From Archangium lipolyticum (GTDB lineage: Bacteria > Myxococcota > Myxococcia > Myxococcales > Myxococcaceae): a stretch of DNA of 64,000 nt. Position 1 is the stretch's first letter. Every line of letters starts with the position of its first letter. Below, piece after piece: positions 45,331 through 54,505 of this stretch. The notes beneath the pieces were generated by a model that saw only the letters and a program-made list of their open reading frames with translations, was not told the origin of the DNA and did no database searches. The translations under genes were made by a program, and so were the position numbers. The stretch lies in assembly GCF_024623785.1 (NCBI RefSeq), contig NZ_JANKBZ010000027.1:101443-165442 (forward strand), written 5' to 3'.

Positions 45331-46737
45331 TCAGCCCTTGAGACGGCGCTCCACGCTGAGGCCGAGCCGCTCCATGCGCCGGTAGAGGGCTTGCCGGCTG
45401 AGGCCGAGCTGGGCGGCGGCGCGCGACACCACGCCCTGGGCCTCGGCGAGCGCCCGCTCCACGGTGGCGCGCTCCTGTGCCTCTTCCTCGGAGAGCGCGG
45501 CGGGAACGGGGGCGTGCTCGGAGGCGGACTTCTCCGGCTGGCCGGCCTCGGACAGCCCGAGGTCCGCCGCCTCCAGGGTGGTCCCCTTGCGCACCAGCAC
45601 CGCGCGTTGAATGCGGTTCTGCAACTCGCGCACGTTGCCCGGCCAGTCGTGGGCCAGCAGCGCCTGGCGCGCGCTGGCGCCCAGGTGCAGCGCCTCGCCC
45701 TCGGGCTGGAAGTGCTGGAGGAAGTGCTCGGCGAGCACCGGTACGTCCTCGGGCCGGTCCTTCAGCGCGGGGAGCTTCACCTCGATGACGGCGAGCCGGA
45801 AGTAGAGGTCCTCGCGGAAGTTGCCCTCCTGGATGGCCCTGGGCAGGTCCACGTTGGTGGCGCTGATGACGCGCACGTCCACCTTGCGCGTCACGTTGCT
45901 GCCCAGCCGTTGGAACTCGCCCAGCTGCAGCACGCGCAGCAGCTTCGCCTGCCCGGCCGGGGACAGGTTGCCAATCTCGTCCAGGAAGAGCGTGCCGCCA
46001 TGCGCCTCCTCGAAGCGGCCCACGCGCAGCTTCATGGCTCCGGTGTAGGCACCGGGCTCGGCGCCGAAGAGCTCGGCCTCCAGCAGCTGGTCCGGCAGCC
46101 CGCCGCAGTTCACCTTCACGAAGGGTCCGGCCTTGCGGCGCGAGTTGGCCTGCACCATCTCCGCCACCTGCTCCTTGCCGGCGCCATTGGGGCCGCTGAT
46201 GAGGACGGGCACGTCCGCGGGGGCCACCTTCACCACCAGTGAAACCACCTCGTGCATGGTGGGGCTCGCGTAGATGACGCCGCGCAGGTCGTGCTTGCGC
46301 GCCAGCTCCGCCCGGGCCCTGGCGCCCCCCGCGCGCAGGCGCGTGTTCTCCAGCGACAGCTCCCGCAGCCTCATCAGGTTCTTCACCGTGTTGACGAGCT
46401 TGGTGTCGTCCCACGGCTTGGCCTGGTAGTCGCTCGCGCCCTCCTTGATGAGCTGCACCGCCATCTCCAGCGACGTCCACGCCGTCATCGCCACCACGGG
46501 CAGGTCGGGATCCAACCGCTTGATGTCCCGCAGCAGTTGGAGTCCCTCGTGACCGGAGGTGGTGGCCTCGGTGAAGTTCATGTCCTGCACCACCACTCCC
46601 ACATCCTCCGCCGCTACCAGGTCCAGCGCTTCCTGGGGCGAGCTGGCCACCAGCGTGGGCAGTCCGTGCAGATCGAAGAGGACTTCCAGCGCGGTGCGCA
46701 CCGCCGCCTGGTCGTCCACGATGAGCGTCTTGAGCAT
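45331..46737 (-). CDS. Sigma-54-dependent response regulator (NtrC family)
   Basis: 468 residues. Receiver with acceptor Asp52 (VVVQDMNFTEA), AAA+ domain with a Walker A variant (GPNGAGKE), the sigma-54 contact loop GAYTGA, Walker B (GTLFLDEIGNL), arginine finger region and the NFREDLYFRL block. A Fis-type helix-turn-helix closes it (VSRAAAQLGLSRQALYRRMERLGL). The GAYTGA form occurs in many family members. Regulator of the two-component pair with the histidine kinase downstream. Start at 46737 chosen from the MLKTLIVDD alignment. Confidence 0.93.
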   Translation of the reverse strand: MLKTLIVDDQAAVRTALEVLFDLHGLPTLVASSPQEALDLVAAEDVGVVVQDMNFTEATTSGHEGLQLLRDIKRLDPDLPVVAMTAWTSLEMAVQLIKEGASDYQAKPWDDTKLVNTVKNLMRLRELSLENTRLRAGGARARAELARKHDLRGVIYASPTMHEVVSLVVKVAPADVPVLISGPNGAGKEQVAEMVQANSRRKAGPFVKVNCGGLPDQLLEAELFGAEPGAYTGAMKLRVGRFEEAHGGTLFLDEIGNLSPAGQAKLLRVLQLGEFQRLGSNVTRKVDVRVISATNVDLPRAIQEGNFREDLYFRLAVIEVKLPALKDRPEDVPVLAEHFLQHFQPEGEALHLGASARQALLAHDWPGNVRELQNRIQRAVLVRKGTTLEAADLGLSEAGQPEKSASEHAPVPAALSEEEAQERATVERALAEAQGVVSRAAAQLGLSRQALYRRMERLGLSVERRLKG

Positions 46738-46796
46738 TGCGGTGTCACTGTACACTGCCAGACAGAAGGAGGGGTTTGAGCTAAGTTGTCCGCACC

Positions 46797-48425
46797 ATGA
46801 GCGAAGTGCTCCCTCCCTCTCTCGGTGCCGCGGCGGGCCTGCCCGCGCCGTCCGTGTCCTCGAGCCGCACCGAGGATGGGCGTGCGTTGCTCCAGGAGCG
46901 GCTGGGGTTTTTCGGGAAGGTGTGCTTCCTCATCGACCTGCTCTACTACCCCCTGTTCCACCTGGCGATCGCCCTGGATCCCCGGGTGGACCTCCGGACG
47001 GCGCTCAAGAGCCTCTTTTCCTTCGAGGCGCTGGGCGAGTACTCCGTCTTCGGGTGCATCTGGCTGCTGTGCCGCACCGGCAGGCGCTCGTGGAAGGCGC
47101 TGCGGGCCATCGAAACGGTGGGCGTGCTGCTGATGGGCACGGTGGTGGCGAGCTGGCCCTTCCTCCACCCCTATCCGGTGGCGGGCATCTACGAGATGTT
47201 GCTGGCGTTGGTGGCGCTCCTCAGCCTGCGGGCCATCCTCGTGCCGAGCAGTGCCCGGCGCACGCTGCTGCTGAGTGGTGGCGCGTGCGGCATCGGGATG
47301 CTGTCCACCCTCGTCGCCATGCGGTTCCGCGACGCGGCGCCCCTGTCGCCCATCAGTCAGGTGCTGCTGGCGCTGTGCTGGTTCTTCGTGGCGGTGGCGT
47401 TCAGCACGGTGGCCACGGCGGTCATCTACGGGCTGCGCAAGCAGGTGCGCGACGCGCACAAGCTGGGGCAGTACACGCTGCTGCAACGGCTGGGTGCCGG
47501 AGCCATGGGCGAGGTGTTCCTGGCCAGCCACGCCCTGCTGCGCCGCCGCACCGCCATCAAGCTGCTGCGCGCCGACACGGATGGCCAGGGCCTGGAGCGC
47601 TTCGAGCGCGAGGTGCAGCTCACCAGCCAGCTCACCCACCCGAACACCATCGCCATCTACGACTACGGCCGCACCGCGGATGGGCTCTTCTATTATGTGA
47701 TGGAGTACCTGGAGGGCGTGGACCTGGAGGGGCTGTTCACGGCCACGGGCCCGCAGCCGCCCGCGCGCGTCATCCACATCCTGCGTCAGGTGTGCGGCGC
47801 GCTGGAGGAGGCGCACGGCCTGGGGTTGCTGCACCGGGACATCAAGCCGGCCAACCTCTTCCTGTGCCGGCGCCGGGGCATGCCGGACCTGGTGAAGGTG
47901 CTCGATTTCGGGCTGGTGAAGCAGCTGGGCAATCCGAAGGACGTGGCGATCACCCAGGGCAGCGTCATCACCGGGACGCCGCTGTACATGGCCCCCGAGG
48001 CCATCTCCACGCCGGAACAGGTGGACGCGCGGGGGGACCTCTACTCGCTGGGCGCGGTGGGGTACGCGCTCCTCACCGGCACCCATGCCTTCAAGGGCCG
48101 GAGCGTGGTGGAAATCTGTGCCCACCACCTGCACACGCCGCCGGATCCCCCGGAAGTGCGCGCCGGGCGCGAGCTGCCGAAGGACCTTTGCGACGTCCTC
48201 CTGCGCTGCCTGGAGAAGAAGCCCGAGGCCCGTTACGAGGGCGCGCGGGCGCTGCGGATGGCGCTGGATGCATGCGCGGACGCCGGGCGCTGGACGGAGG
48301 AGGACGCCGAGCGCTGGTGGATGGCGCACGGCGCGCGGGTGGAGGTGGCGCGGTCCCGGCGGGATGACCCGACGCTCGCCGGGACGCAGACGCTGATGGC
48401 GGACCTGGCCAGCCGCGCGGCCTGA
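46797..48425 (+). CDS. Ser/Thr kinase with N-terminal membrane domain
   Basis: 542 residues. About six hydrophobic segments lie in residues 40-215 (FFGKVCFLIDLLYYPLFHLAIAL, YEMLLALVALLSLRAILV, ISQVLLALCWFFVAVAFSTVATAVIYGL), followed by the kinase domain (about 222-490). It has GAGAMGEVFL, an active-site His346-Arg-Asp348 (LLHRDIKPANLF), and DFGLVKQLG. The membrane part precedes the kinase, unlike the usual kinase-TM-sensor order, so sensing is in the bilayer. No outer domain. Divergent from the NtrC regulator. Confidence 0.9.
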   Translation: MSEVLPPSLGAAAGLPAPSVSSSRTEDGRALLQERLGFFGKVCFLIDLLYYPLFHLAIALDPRVDLRTALKSLFSFEALGEYSVFGCIWLLCRTGRRSWKALRAIETVGVLLMGTVVASWPFLHPYPVAGIYEMLLALVALLSLRAILVPSSARRTLLLSGGACGIGMLSTLVAMRFRDAAPLSPISQVLLALCWFFVAVAFSTVATAVIYGLRKQVRDAHKLGQYTLLQRLGAGAMGEVFLASHALLRRRTAIKLLRADTDGQGLERFEREVQLTSQLTHPNTIAIYDYGRTADGLFYYVMEYLEGVDLEGLFTATGPQPPARVIHILRQVCGALEEAHGLGLLHRDIKPANLFLCRRRGMPDLVKVLDFGLVKQLGNPKDVAITQGSVITGTPLYMAPEAISTPEQVDARGDLYSLGAVGYALLTGTHAFKGRSVVEICAHHLHTPPDPPEVRAGRELPKDLCDVLLRCLEKKPEARYEGARALRMALDACADAGRWTEEDAERWWMAHGARVEVARSRRDDPTLAGTQTLMADLASRAA

Positions 48426-48433
48426 GCGGGTGG

Positions 48434-49777
48434 CTACGGCAGCGCGTACACCCGGTCCTCGTAGTCCTGGGTGAAGGGGTTGCCCGCCTCGTCGACGAGG
48501 GGCTGTCCGGCCGCGTCCTTCGCGGTGGTGCAGGGGTAGCGGGTGCCCTGGGCGCGAGGCTGGACGAACATGGGCTGCACCAGCCACCGGCCTTGGTGGT
48601 TCGCGTAGGCGTTGCACATCAGCTGCACCTTGTTGCGGTTGATGGCCAGCTTGAGGTGCGTCGCGTCCTGCACGAAGGCGAGGTCCGTGTCCGAGTCCCC
48701 CGCCGCGAAGACCTGGCGCCTGGCCGCGTCCGGCTGGCGGGGCAGCTGCTTCTCCACGGGCTGGTGGAAGATGACCTTGTTGATCCAACAGCGCTTGCCC
48801 TGGTCGTAGGTGATGAGCGAGTCCTCGCCATCGGCCACGGGGCCGCAGCCCCGCAGGTGCGCCGTCACCCGCCCCTGGGAGTCCGTCATCGGCCGGATGC
48901 CGATGACCCGGTTGGGCTTGATGCCGGCCAGCGACTCGGACACGGCGTCGATGACGAACTGGGGCGAGGCGGTGACGACCCAGACGTCGAAGCCATTGGC
49001 CTGCAGCGTCTCGACGAGGTCGACCATCTCCTCGTACACCTGGACGTGGTAGGCGAGCCCCGGGGTGGTGCCCACCGTCTGCGTGGTGCCCGGCGGGTTG
49101 AAGGCGTTCTCGGCGTAGGCGGAGCGGGCGAAGGCGCGGAGCTCCTCCGGCGTGTAGCCGGCCTGGAGCTGGGCCACCCAGGCATACGCGGTGTTGAGCG
49201 TCAGCGTCACCGGGTTGTTCCAGGCGGCCTTGCCCGCGTGCGTCTTGCCTCCGTTGTAGATGCTGACGAGCTCGTCCGCGCAGCCGGTGTGGCGGCTCGT
49301 CTCGAGGGGCGCACCGGGCTCGGCGGCGGTGTCGCAGGCGCTGTTGAGGGCCGCCCGGGCCTCGGGGGTGAGGTGGGGGCTGGTGGTGCTCCAATCCTTG
49401 TCCGCGGGCTGGCGCACCTTGTCGTGCCGGAGCATCCAGAAGAAGGTGGCGTCCCCCAGGTCGTTCTTCACGAGGGTGTTGTCCCAGTCGAACACGGCCA
49501 CGGGGCGGTTCTTCGGGTCGAACGCCGGGCTGGCGATGCCCAGGGTGGAGATCATTTCATTGAGGCGGGTGCGGTTCTCCGGGAGCCACCGGCCGATCTT
49601 GTCGTCCAGGAGGCGCACCGGTGTGGGGACACCGTCCTTGCCGCCGGGGCCCTGGGGGCCCGTGGCTCCATCGGGACCTTGTGGACCCGTGCAGGCGAGG
49701 ACGGCGCTGGTGAGCCATCCGGCCAGGGCGAGCGTGGGACGGCGGAACCCCGAGGGGCTTCGGCGGGTGGACGTCAT
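48434..49777 (-). CDS. HAD-family phosphatase lipoprotein with collagen-like segment
   Basis: 447 residues. The signal has a lipobox (SAVLAC), then a short collagen-like run (GPQGPDGATGPQGPGGKDG). HAD motifs: I VAVFDWDNTLV, II VWVVTASPQFV, III a Lys in CWINKVIF, IV VFAAGDSDTDLAFV. The cap is large. Related to secreted haloacid dehalogenase-like phosphatases; the substrate is unknown, phosphorylated small molecules being likely. AGGAGA precedes the ATG. Convergent with the kinase, stops eight bases apart. Confidence 0.85.
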   Translation of the reverse strand: MTSTRRSPSGFRRPTLALAGWLTSAVLACTGPQGPDGATGPQGPGGKDGVPTPVRLLDDKIGRWLPENRTRLNEMISTLGIASPAFDPKNRPVAVFDWDNTLVKNDLGDATFFWMLRHDKVRQPADKDWSTTSPHLTPEARAALNSACDTAAEPGAPLETSRHTGCADELVSIYNGGKTHAGKAAWNNPVTLTLNTAYAWVAQLQAGYTPEELRAFARSAYAENAFNPPGTTQTVGTTPGLAYHVQVYEEMVDLVETLQANGFDVWVVTASPQFVIDAVSESLAGIKPNRVIGIRPMTDSQGRVTAHLRGCGPVADGEDSLITYDQGKRCWINKVIFHQPVEKQLPRQPDAARRQVFAAGDSDTDLAFVQDATHLKLAINRNKVQLMCNAYANHQGRWLVQPMFVQPRAQGTRYPCTTAKDAAGQPLVDEAGNPFTQDYEDRVYALP

Positions 49778-49837
49778 GGGACTTCTCCTGAGGGGCTGGG
49801 CTGCGGGGTCCATCACCGCGCGGAGCCCGGTCCGACG

Positions 49838-50500
49838 TCAACCTGGCGGCCTCTGCTCGTCTGGGGAGGGCGGGCGAGCGGGCCCCAGCACGGTCAGTGC
49901 CCCCTGGGCGGCGAGCGCCAGCAACAGCAGCAGCGGGTTCCACTTCCTGCGAGGCGTGGAGGACAGCGGCACGGTGATGCGGAGCGTGTCCTCGTCCTCC
50001 TCGTGCATGCCGTCGGGGAGGAGCCGGTTCAGCAGGCGGATCATCGCGGCGTTGCCCGGCTGGATGTGGCATTCGAACCGCTCCACTCCCCGCTCCCGCG
50101 CCGCTTCCATGAGCCGCTCCAGCAGGATGCGGCCGAGCCCCTTGCCCTGGGCCGCGTCCACCACGGTGATGGCGGCCTCGGCCACGTCGGAGGAGGGGGC
50201 CAGACGGATGAACCGGGCGATGCCCAGCCCGCGCTCCCGGCCCTCGGGCCCCAGGCTCACCGCGCCCAGCGCCAGATGCTGATCCCCATCCACCGTGGTG
50301 AGGTAGCGCACCTCCTGCTCCGAGAGCCGTGACTTGGGGGCGTGGAAGCGTCCGATGCGCGAGCGCGGTGAGAGCCGTTCGAAGCCCTCCAGGAGCAACT
50401 CCGCGTCGCGCGGCTGGACCAGCCGTAACTCCACCTCCGTCCCATCGGCGAGTGTCAGCCGCTCCCGCCACCCGGTGTCGAAGTGATGCCGTGGCTTCAT
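49838..50500 (-). CDS. GNAT-family acetyltransferase with C-terminal hydrophobic tail
   Basis: 220 residues. The GNAT fold spans residues about 20-165, with LRLVQPRDAELLLEGFERLSP, ALGAVSLGP, AEAAITVVDAAQGKGLGRILLERLMEAARERG (the acetyl-CoA loop Q-x-x-G-x-G/A), and FECHIQPGNAAMIRLLNRLL. A hydrophobic stretch near 189-205 (PLLLLLALAAQGALTVL) may anchor it to the membrane. It resembles the C-terminal GNAT of PatZ-like enzymes. Substrate unknown. Confidence 0.85.
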   Translation of the reverse strand: MKPRHHFDTGWRERLTLADGTEVELRLVQPRDAELLLEGFERLSPRSRIGRFHAPKSRLSEQEVRYLTTVDGDQHLALGAVSLGPEGRERGLGIARFIRLAPSSDVAEAAITVVDAAQGKGLGRILLERLMEAARERGVERFECHIQPGNAAMIRLLNRLLPDGMHEEDEDTLRITVPLSSTPRRKWNPLLLLLALAAQGALTVLGPARPPSPDEQRPPG

Positions 50501-50550
50501 CCCGAGGACCCCTTTGGGGATGCAAGCATCAGGGGTGATGCCGCACTGCG

Positions 50551-51378
50551 TCAAGGGGCCGGGGTGGGATGTCCCAGGAGGAAGTCGAGCACGGAACGGT
50601 TGAAGTCCTCGGGGCGCTCCAGGCTGGGCATGTGGCCCACGCCCGGGAGGGTGACGCGGGTGAGGGCGGCCACGCGCTGAGCGAGCACCTCGGCGTTCTT
50701 CAGCATGACCGGGTTGTCCCTGTCCCCCACCACGACGAGCACGGGCATGAGCAGCTCCTCGAGCCGGCCGTAGGCCACGGGTTCCAGGAAGCGGGCAGGG
50801 TGGGCTCCGGGGTTCAGGCCGGGCAGGTTCTCCACCGTCCACTGGCGCACCCGGGCAGCCACCGAAGGCTGGGCCATGGTGGCGGCCAGGTAATCACTGC
50901 CGAGCCAGGCCTCGATGAGGGCCTGGGGGTCCTTCTCCCGGCCGGTGCCCAGCAGGCGCGTGTACCAGGAGAATTCCTCGGGCGAGGGTGGGGCGCCCTG
51001 GATGCCGGGCGCGACGAGGACGAGACAGGAGACGCGCTCGGGAAAGGCCAGGGCGAAGTCGAGCGCGACGCGTCCCCCGAGTGAGTGGCCGATGACGTGG
51101 GCGCGGTCCATCGAGAAGCGGTCGAGCAGGGCGAGCAGATCCTCGTGGGGCGCGTGGGGTTGCCCGAGAGGGGCCTGCGTCTGGCCGAAGCCCCGCTGGT
51201 CGTAGCGCAGGGTGGTGAAGTGCCGGGAGAACGCTCCCATCTGCCCTTCCCACATGCGCAGGTCGAGCAGGCCACCATGGAGGAACACGACCGGGAAGCC
51301 ATCGCCTTGGAGCTCGTAGTGCAGGCGGGCTCCATTCACCTCGGCGAAGCCCCGGAGGGGAGGAGGAGGAGTGGTCAT
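50551..51378 (-). CDS. Alpha/beta-fold hydrolase
   Basis: 275 residues. Oxyanion HGG (VVFLHGGLLDLRMW), nucleophile Ser in VIGHSLGGRVALDF, acid in VVVGDRDNPV, and His in LPGVGHMPSLERP. A typical cytosolic hydrolase of the epoxide-hydrolase/3-oxoadipate-lactonase-like group; substrate unknown. Single gene, divergent from the 51449 gene. Confidence 0.88.
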   Translation of the reverse strand: MTTPPPPLRGFAEVNGARLHYELQGDGFPVVFLHGGLLDLRMWEGQMGAFSRHFTTLRYDQRGFGQTQAPLGQPHAPHEDLLALLDRFSMDRAHVIGHSLGGRVALDFALAFPERVSCLVLVAPGIQGAPPSPEEFSWYTRLLGTGREKDPQALIEAWLGSDYLAATMAQPSVAARVRQWTVENLPGLNPGAHPARFLEPVAYGRLEELLMPVLVVVGDRDNPVMLKNAEVLAQRVAALTRVTLPGVGHMPSLERPEDFNRSVLDFLLGHPTPAP

Positions 51379-51448
51379 GCCGCAGCCATAACACCGCGCG
51401 ATTTCCTTGGGGAGACGCGGTAGTAGCGTCCGTCCCGAGGAACCTCCC

Positions 51449-52369
51449 ATGCCCTACTCCGTCTGGTTGACATCCCATCGCCGCTACGAGGACGTCCGGG
51501 CCGGTGCGCCGGACCGGCTCACCCCCGACGAGCTGCGTGCCTGTCTGGACCTGCTTGCCCGCTCCCGTCCCATTCTGCGGGCTCGCCGGCCCGATGGAGC
51601 CACCTGGGTGTTCCGCGCGGACGCGGAGCCCGCCTCCGCTCCCTTGCTGTGGGCGGGCGTGCGGCCCAACAACGGTCCCCGGGCGGGGACCCTCCAACTC
51701 TCGGTGAGTGGCACCAGCGCCTTCTTCCTGGCGAACATGTTCGAGCTGCTCTCCCTCGCGGCCATCGTCAACGAGGAGCTGGGCCTGCGCGCCTTCGAGG
51801 GTGTTCACGGCCGGGAGGTGACGGTGGAGTCCCTCGGTGCGCTCACGGAGGCCCAGGGGAAGTACGCGATGGAGCAGGGGCGTTTGTGGCTGCAACGCCG
51901 CGAGCAGCTCCACACCACCCTTCGCATGCCCCTCGAGTTTCCCGCGGGTGGGCATGACGAGGGCCCCAACCTGCTGGCTCTGAGGCTGAAGCACCCGAAA
52001 CCGCCACCGCTGACGGAGCTGCTGAAGGCCCCGCCGGAAGGCCAGGATGTGGAGCTGAAGGGGACACAAGGCGTCTGGTTCGACCGGGCCTCGGGTGAGC
52101 CCGTGACGTGGTTCCTTCGCAATCCCCACGCGGCGGACGAGCTGCTGATCTGGCCCCAATGGGGAGAGGCTCCCTTCGTACAGACGGCGCGCACCGCCTT
52201 CACCGCGGCCGAGCTGCTGCGGACACGGGCCGGAGGGCAGGTGCTCTGGAACGGCGAGCCCGCCACGCCGGAGCGTACGGACTGGCTGCGGCGCTACCCG
52301 GAGTTGCTCGGCGTCGAGCTGCTTCAGCTCGTCACCGCCGGCTGGGAGCCCGCTGTCCGTCAGCCGTAG
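51449..52369 (+). CDS. Hypothetical protein of unknown function
   Basis: 306 residues, no signal or membrane segment. GAGG eight bases before ATG 51449. Features: DELRACLDLLARSRPILRARRPDG, TWVFRADAEPASAPLLWAGV, a central helix with NMFELLSLAAIVNEELGLRAFEG, and a beta-rich C-terminus (KGTQGVWFDRASGEPVTWFLRN). I do not recognise a family. Confidence 0.68.
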   Translation: MPYSVWLTSHRRYEDVRAGAPDRLTPDELRACLDLLARSRPILRARRPDGATWVFRADAEPASAPLLWAGVRPNNGPRAGTLQLSVSGTSAFFLANMFELLSLAAIVNEELGLRAFEGVHGREVTVESLGALTEAQGKYAMEQGRLWLQRREQLHTTLRMPLEFPAGGHDEGPNLLALRLKHPKPPPLTELLKAPPEGQDVELKGTQGVWFDRASGEPVTWFLRNPHAADELLIWPQWGEAPFVQTARTAFTAAELLRTRAGGQVLWNGEPATPERTDWLRRYPELLGVELLQLVTAGWEPAVRQP

Positions 52370-52439
52370 GGCGCGGTTTCCCTCACGCGAGGGGCACGTC
52401 AGCCGAGGTCGGTGCCACTGTGTATCAGACCGTAGGACA

Positions 52440-52890
52440 CAGGCAGGCGGGATGCGATGGTTCAACTGCCCCTTCACCAGGGTGACGGCCAGCAGCGCGT
52501 TGAGGGACGCGGTGATGAGTGCGTTGCGCATGCCGCGCTCACGGGCCCGCTGGGCGAAGGCCGTGCCCAATGCTTCCCGCGGGTGCCTCGCTGCGGGACC
52601 TCGCGAGGGCAGCAGCCTGTCCACGAAGCTCCAGTCCGGCTTGCACCCGGGCAGTGGCGGGGCGAGGCAGCGCGGAGACGTCACCTCATCGGCGATGTAC
52701 AGGCCGCTGGCGACGAAGGTGTCCTCGAGCTGGCGGAACACCTCCCGGGCTCGTGCTTCGCCTCGCCGCGAATCCGCGTACACCCGCTCCAGGTGTGAAG
52801 GCCGCCGCACGAGCAGTACGGCCGAGTCCTCGTCGATCAGCTGTCCCCGCTCATCGCAGGAAAACGGCGCGGCTGATCCAACCGGGAGCC
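52440..52890 (-). pseudogene. Coding remnant without recognisable ends
   Basis: The minus strand here reads as good protein with high GC3: APFSCDERGQLIDEDSAVLL, SHLERVYADSRRGEARAREV, FRQLEDTFVASGLYIADEVT, PGCKPDWSFVDRLLPSRGPA, ERGMRNALITASLNALLAVT. It has no signal peptide, no start codon with a ribosome site, and no natural C-terminus; quality falls away near 52890 and 52440. It is probably a truncated gene, related to no family I can name. Ends are approximate. No plus-strand gene is supported in 52370-52975. Confidence 0.4.
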
Positions 52891-52975
52891 CTTTTCTCAA
52901 GAAATGGGCGAGCGCTCGCTCCGGTTCCGGGCCGGGTGGCCGGATGCGGCGCCTTTGGGACGTGAGGAGACGACA

Positions 52976-54367
52976 TTGAAGACGACGACGCTTCGCAACC
53001 TCTGGGCGGCGGTGGTGGTGCTCGGCCTGGGGACGGGCTGTGGCAACACGGTGCAGGTGAAGGGGCGCGTGACGGACGGTGAGGGCACGCAGCCTCAGGG
53101 GCTGGTGTCCGGAGCGCTTCCGCTCGGGGGCTCGGGCACGGTGGCCGCGGCGACGCAGGTGCGCGCCAGCACCGTGGGGCCGGATGGCACCCTGACGGTG
53201 GTGGCCGAGGGCAAGCTGGAGGCGCAGGGCCAGTACACGCTCGATGTGCCCGCGGGTGAGGAGCACCTGGTGCTGCAGGCGGTGGACGCCTCCGGCCAGG
53301 TGGTGGCCTCGGCGCTGCTCGAGGCGACCGCCGAGGGCCAGGACGCGGTGGCGCCGCCCATGGACACGGAGAGCTCGCTGGAGGCCGAGGTCTTCGCGCA
53401 GATCATGGCGGACAAGCCCCAGGCGGAGACGGTGGACCTGGTGGACGTGCGCGCCCGCATCAACGCCCGCATGGCGGCGGCGGCGCGCGAGGGAGCCTCC
53501 ACGAGCGAGACCTTCCGCTCGCGCGTGAAGGCGCTGGCGGACGCGGTGCGCGCGGCGCAGCAGGCCGAGCTGGAGATGTACGCCCAGGCGGGCGCCCAGA
53601 CGACCCAGACGGCGCTCTTCCACGAGGAGCTCGCGGCGGCGGCGGCGCTGAACGTGGCGCTGGACGCGGGCGGCGCGGTGGAGCAGGCCTATGACAGGTT
53701 CCACGCGGACCTGCGGGCGGCGGCCGAGAAGCTGGGCGCGAAGGTGGAGCAGCAGGCGCAGAGCGAGCGCGCGGCGGGCGCCTCCTTCCGGGCGACGCTG
53801 AAGGCGCGGCTGTCCGCGGAGGACGCGAAGCCGCTGGTGGACGCGGCGGCGCGGGCCTCGGCGGGGCTGGAGGCACAGGCCTCGGGCGCGGCGCTGTCGG
53901 CCCTCCTGGCGGCGGCCAACGCGGCGGACGACGTGAAGCAGCAGGCGGTGACGGCGAGCACCACGCTGCGCACCCAGGTGCGCGCCTCCACGAGCGCGGC
54001 GCTGGCGGCGCAGGCCTTCGCGGGCTTCGGCGCCAGCGTGGCGGGCACCACGGACGTGCAGGCCTCGGTGCTGGGGCGCTACCTCGGGGTGACCGCGACG
54101 AACCAGCTCGCGGTGAGCGCGGCGGTGAGGGCCTCGGCGGCGGCGGCGGCCACGCTGGACACCACCCTGGACCTCGCGGCCTCGGCGGCGGTGACGGTCA
54201 GCGGCACCAACGTCACGCTGCTGGCCACGAAGACGGCCGAGGCCTACCAGGCCTACGCGTCGGCGGTGCGCGCGCAGGCCTCCGCGCTGTCGGCCTTCGG
54301 GGTGAAGGCGGCGCCCGCGGTGGAGCTGATGCTGGTGGCCGAGGGCTCCTTCCAGATGGGCCAGTAG
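52976..54367 (+). CDS. Ala-rich helical lipoprotein
   Basis: 463 residues from TTG 52976 (GAGGAG upstream). Lipobox LGTGC. An N-terminal beta domain (about 25-110, transthyretin-like: VQVKGRVTDG..GTLTVVAEGKLEAQGQYTLDVPAGEEHLVLQAVDASGQVVASALLEA) resembles carboxypeptidase-regulatory folds. Then a long, very Ala-rich helical rod with AAAREGASTSETF and KALADAVRAAQQAELEMYAQ repeats, coiled-coil-like and charge-balanced. The function is unknown; a surface stalk is plausible. Confidence 0.75.
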   Translation: MKTTTLRNLWAAVVVLGLGTGCGNTVQVKGRVTDGEGTQPQGLVSGALPLGGSGTVAAATQVRASTVGPDGTLTVVAEGKLEAQGQYTLDVPAGEEHLVLQAVDASGQVVASALLEATAEGQDAVAPPMDTESSLEAEVFAQIMADKPQAETVDLVDVRARINARMAAAAREGASTSETFRSRVKALADAVRAAQQAELEMYAQAGAQTTQTALFHEELAAAAALNVALDAGGAVEQAYDRFHADLRAAAEKLGAKVEQQAQSERAAGASFRATLKARLSAEDAKPLVDAAARASAGLEAQASGAALSALLAAANAADDVKQQAVTASTTLRTQVRASTSAALAAQAFAGFGASVAGTTDVQASVLGRYLGVTATNQLAVSAAVRASAAAAATLDTTLDLAASAAVTVSGTNVTLLATKTAEAYQAYASAVRAQASALSAFGVKAAPAVELMLVAEGSFQMGQ

Positions 54368-54406
54368 GCACGGTGCCCGCGCGGGTCGACCTGCCCCGAT
54401 GACGGA

Positions 54407-54439
54407 GACGCCCGCCCGCTCGCTCCTGGGGCGGGTGTC
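54407..54439 (+). terminator. GC-rich hairpin after the Ala-rich lipoprotein gene
   Basis: GACGCCCGCCC (54407-54417) pairs with GGGCGGGTGTC (54429-54439) with one G-U. No T-tract. It probably marks the 3' end of the 52976 transcript. Confidence 0.5.
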
Positions 54440-54505
54440 CTGGGTTCCCGCCAGCTCCGCTCCCAGGTGATTACTCCTCCCAGGACGTCAGGCGGGGGAG
54501 GGGAC

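Noticed and set aside
46614..49394. 926-codon minus-strand open frame across a kinase gene
   Set aside because: Shadow frame; the kinase and HAD genes account for both strands.
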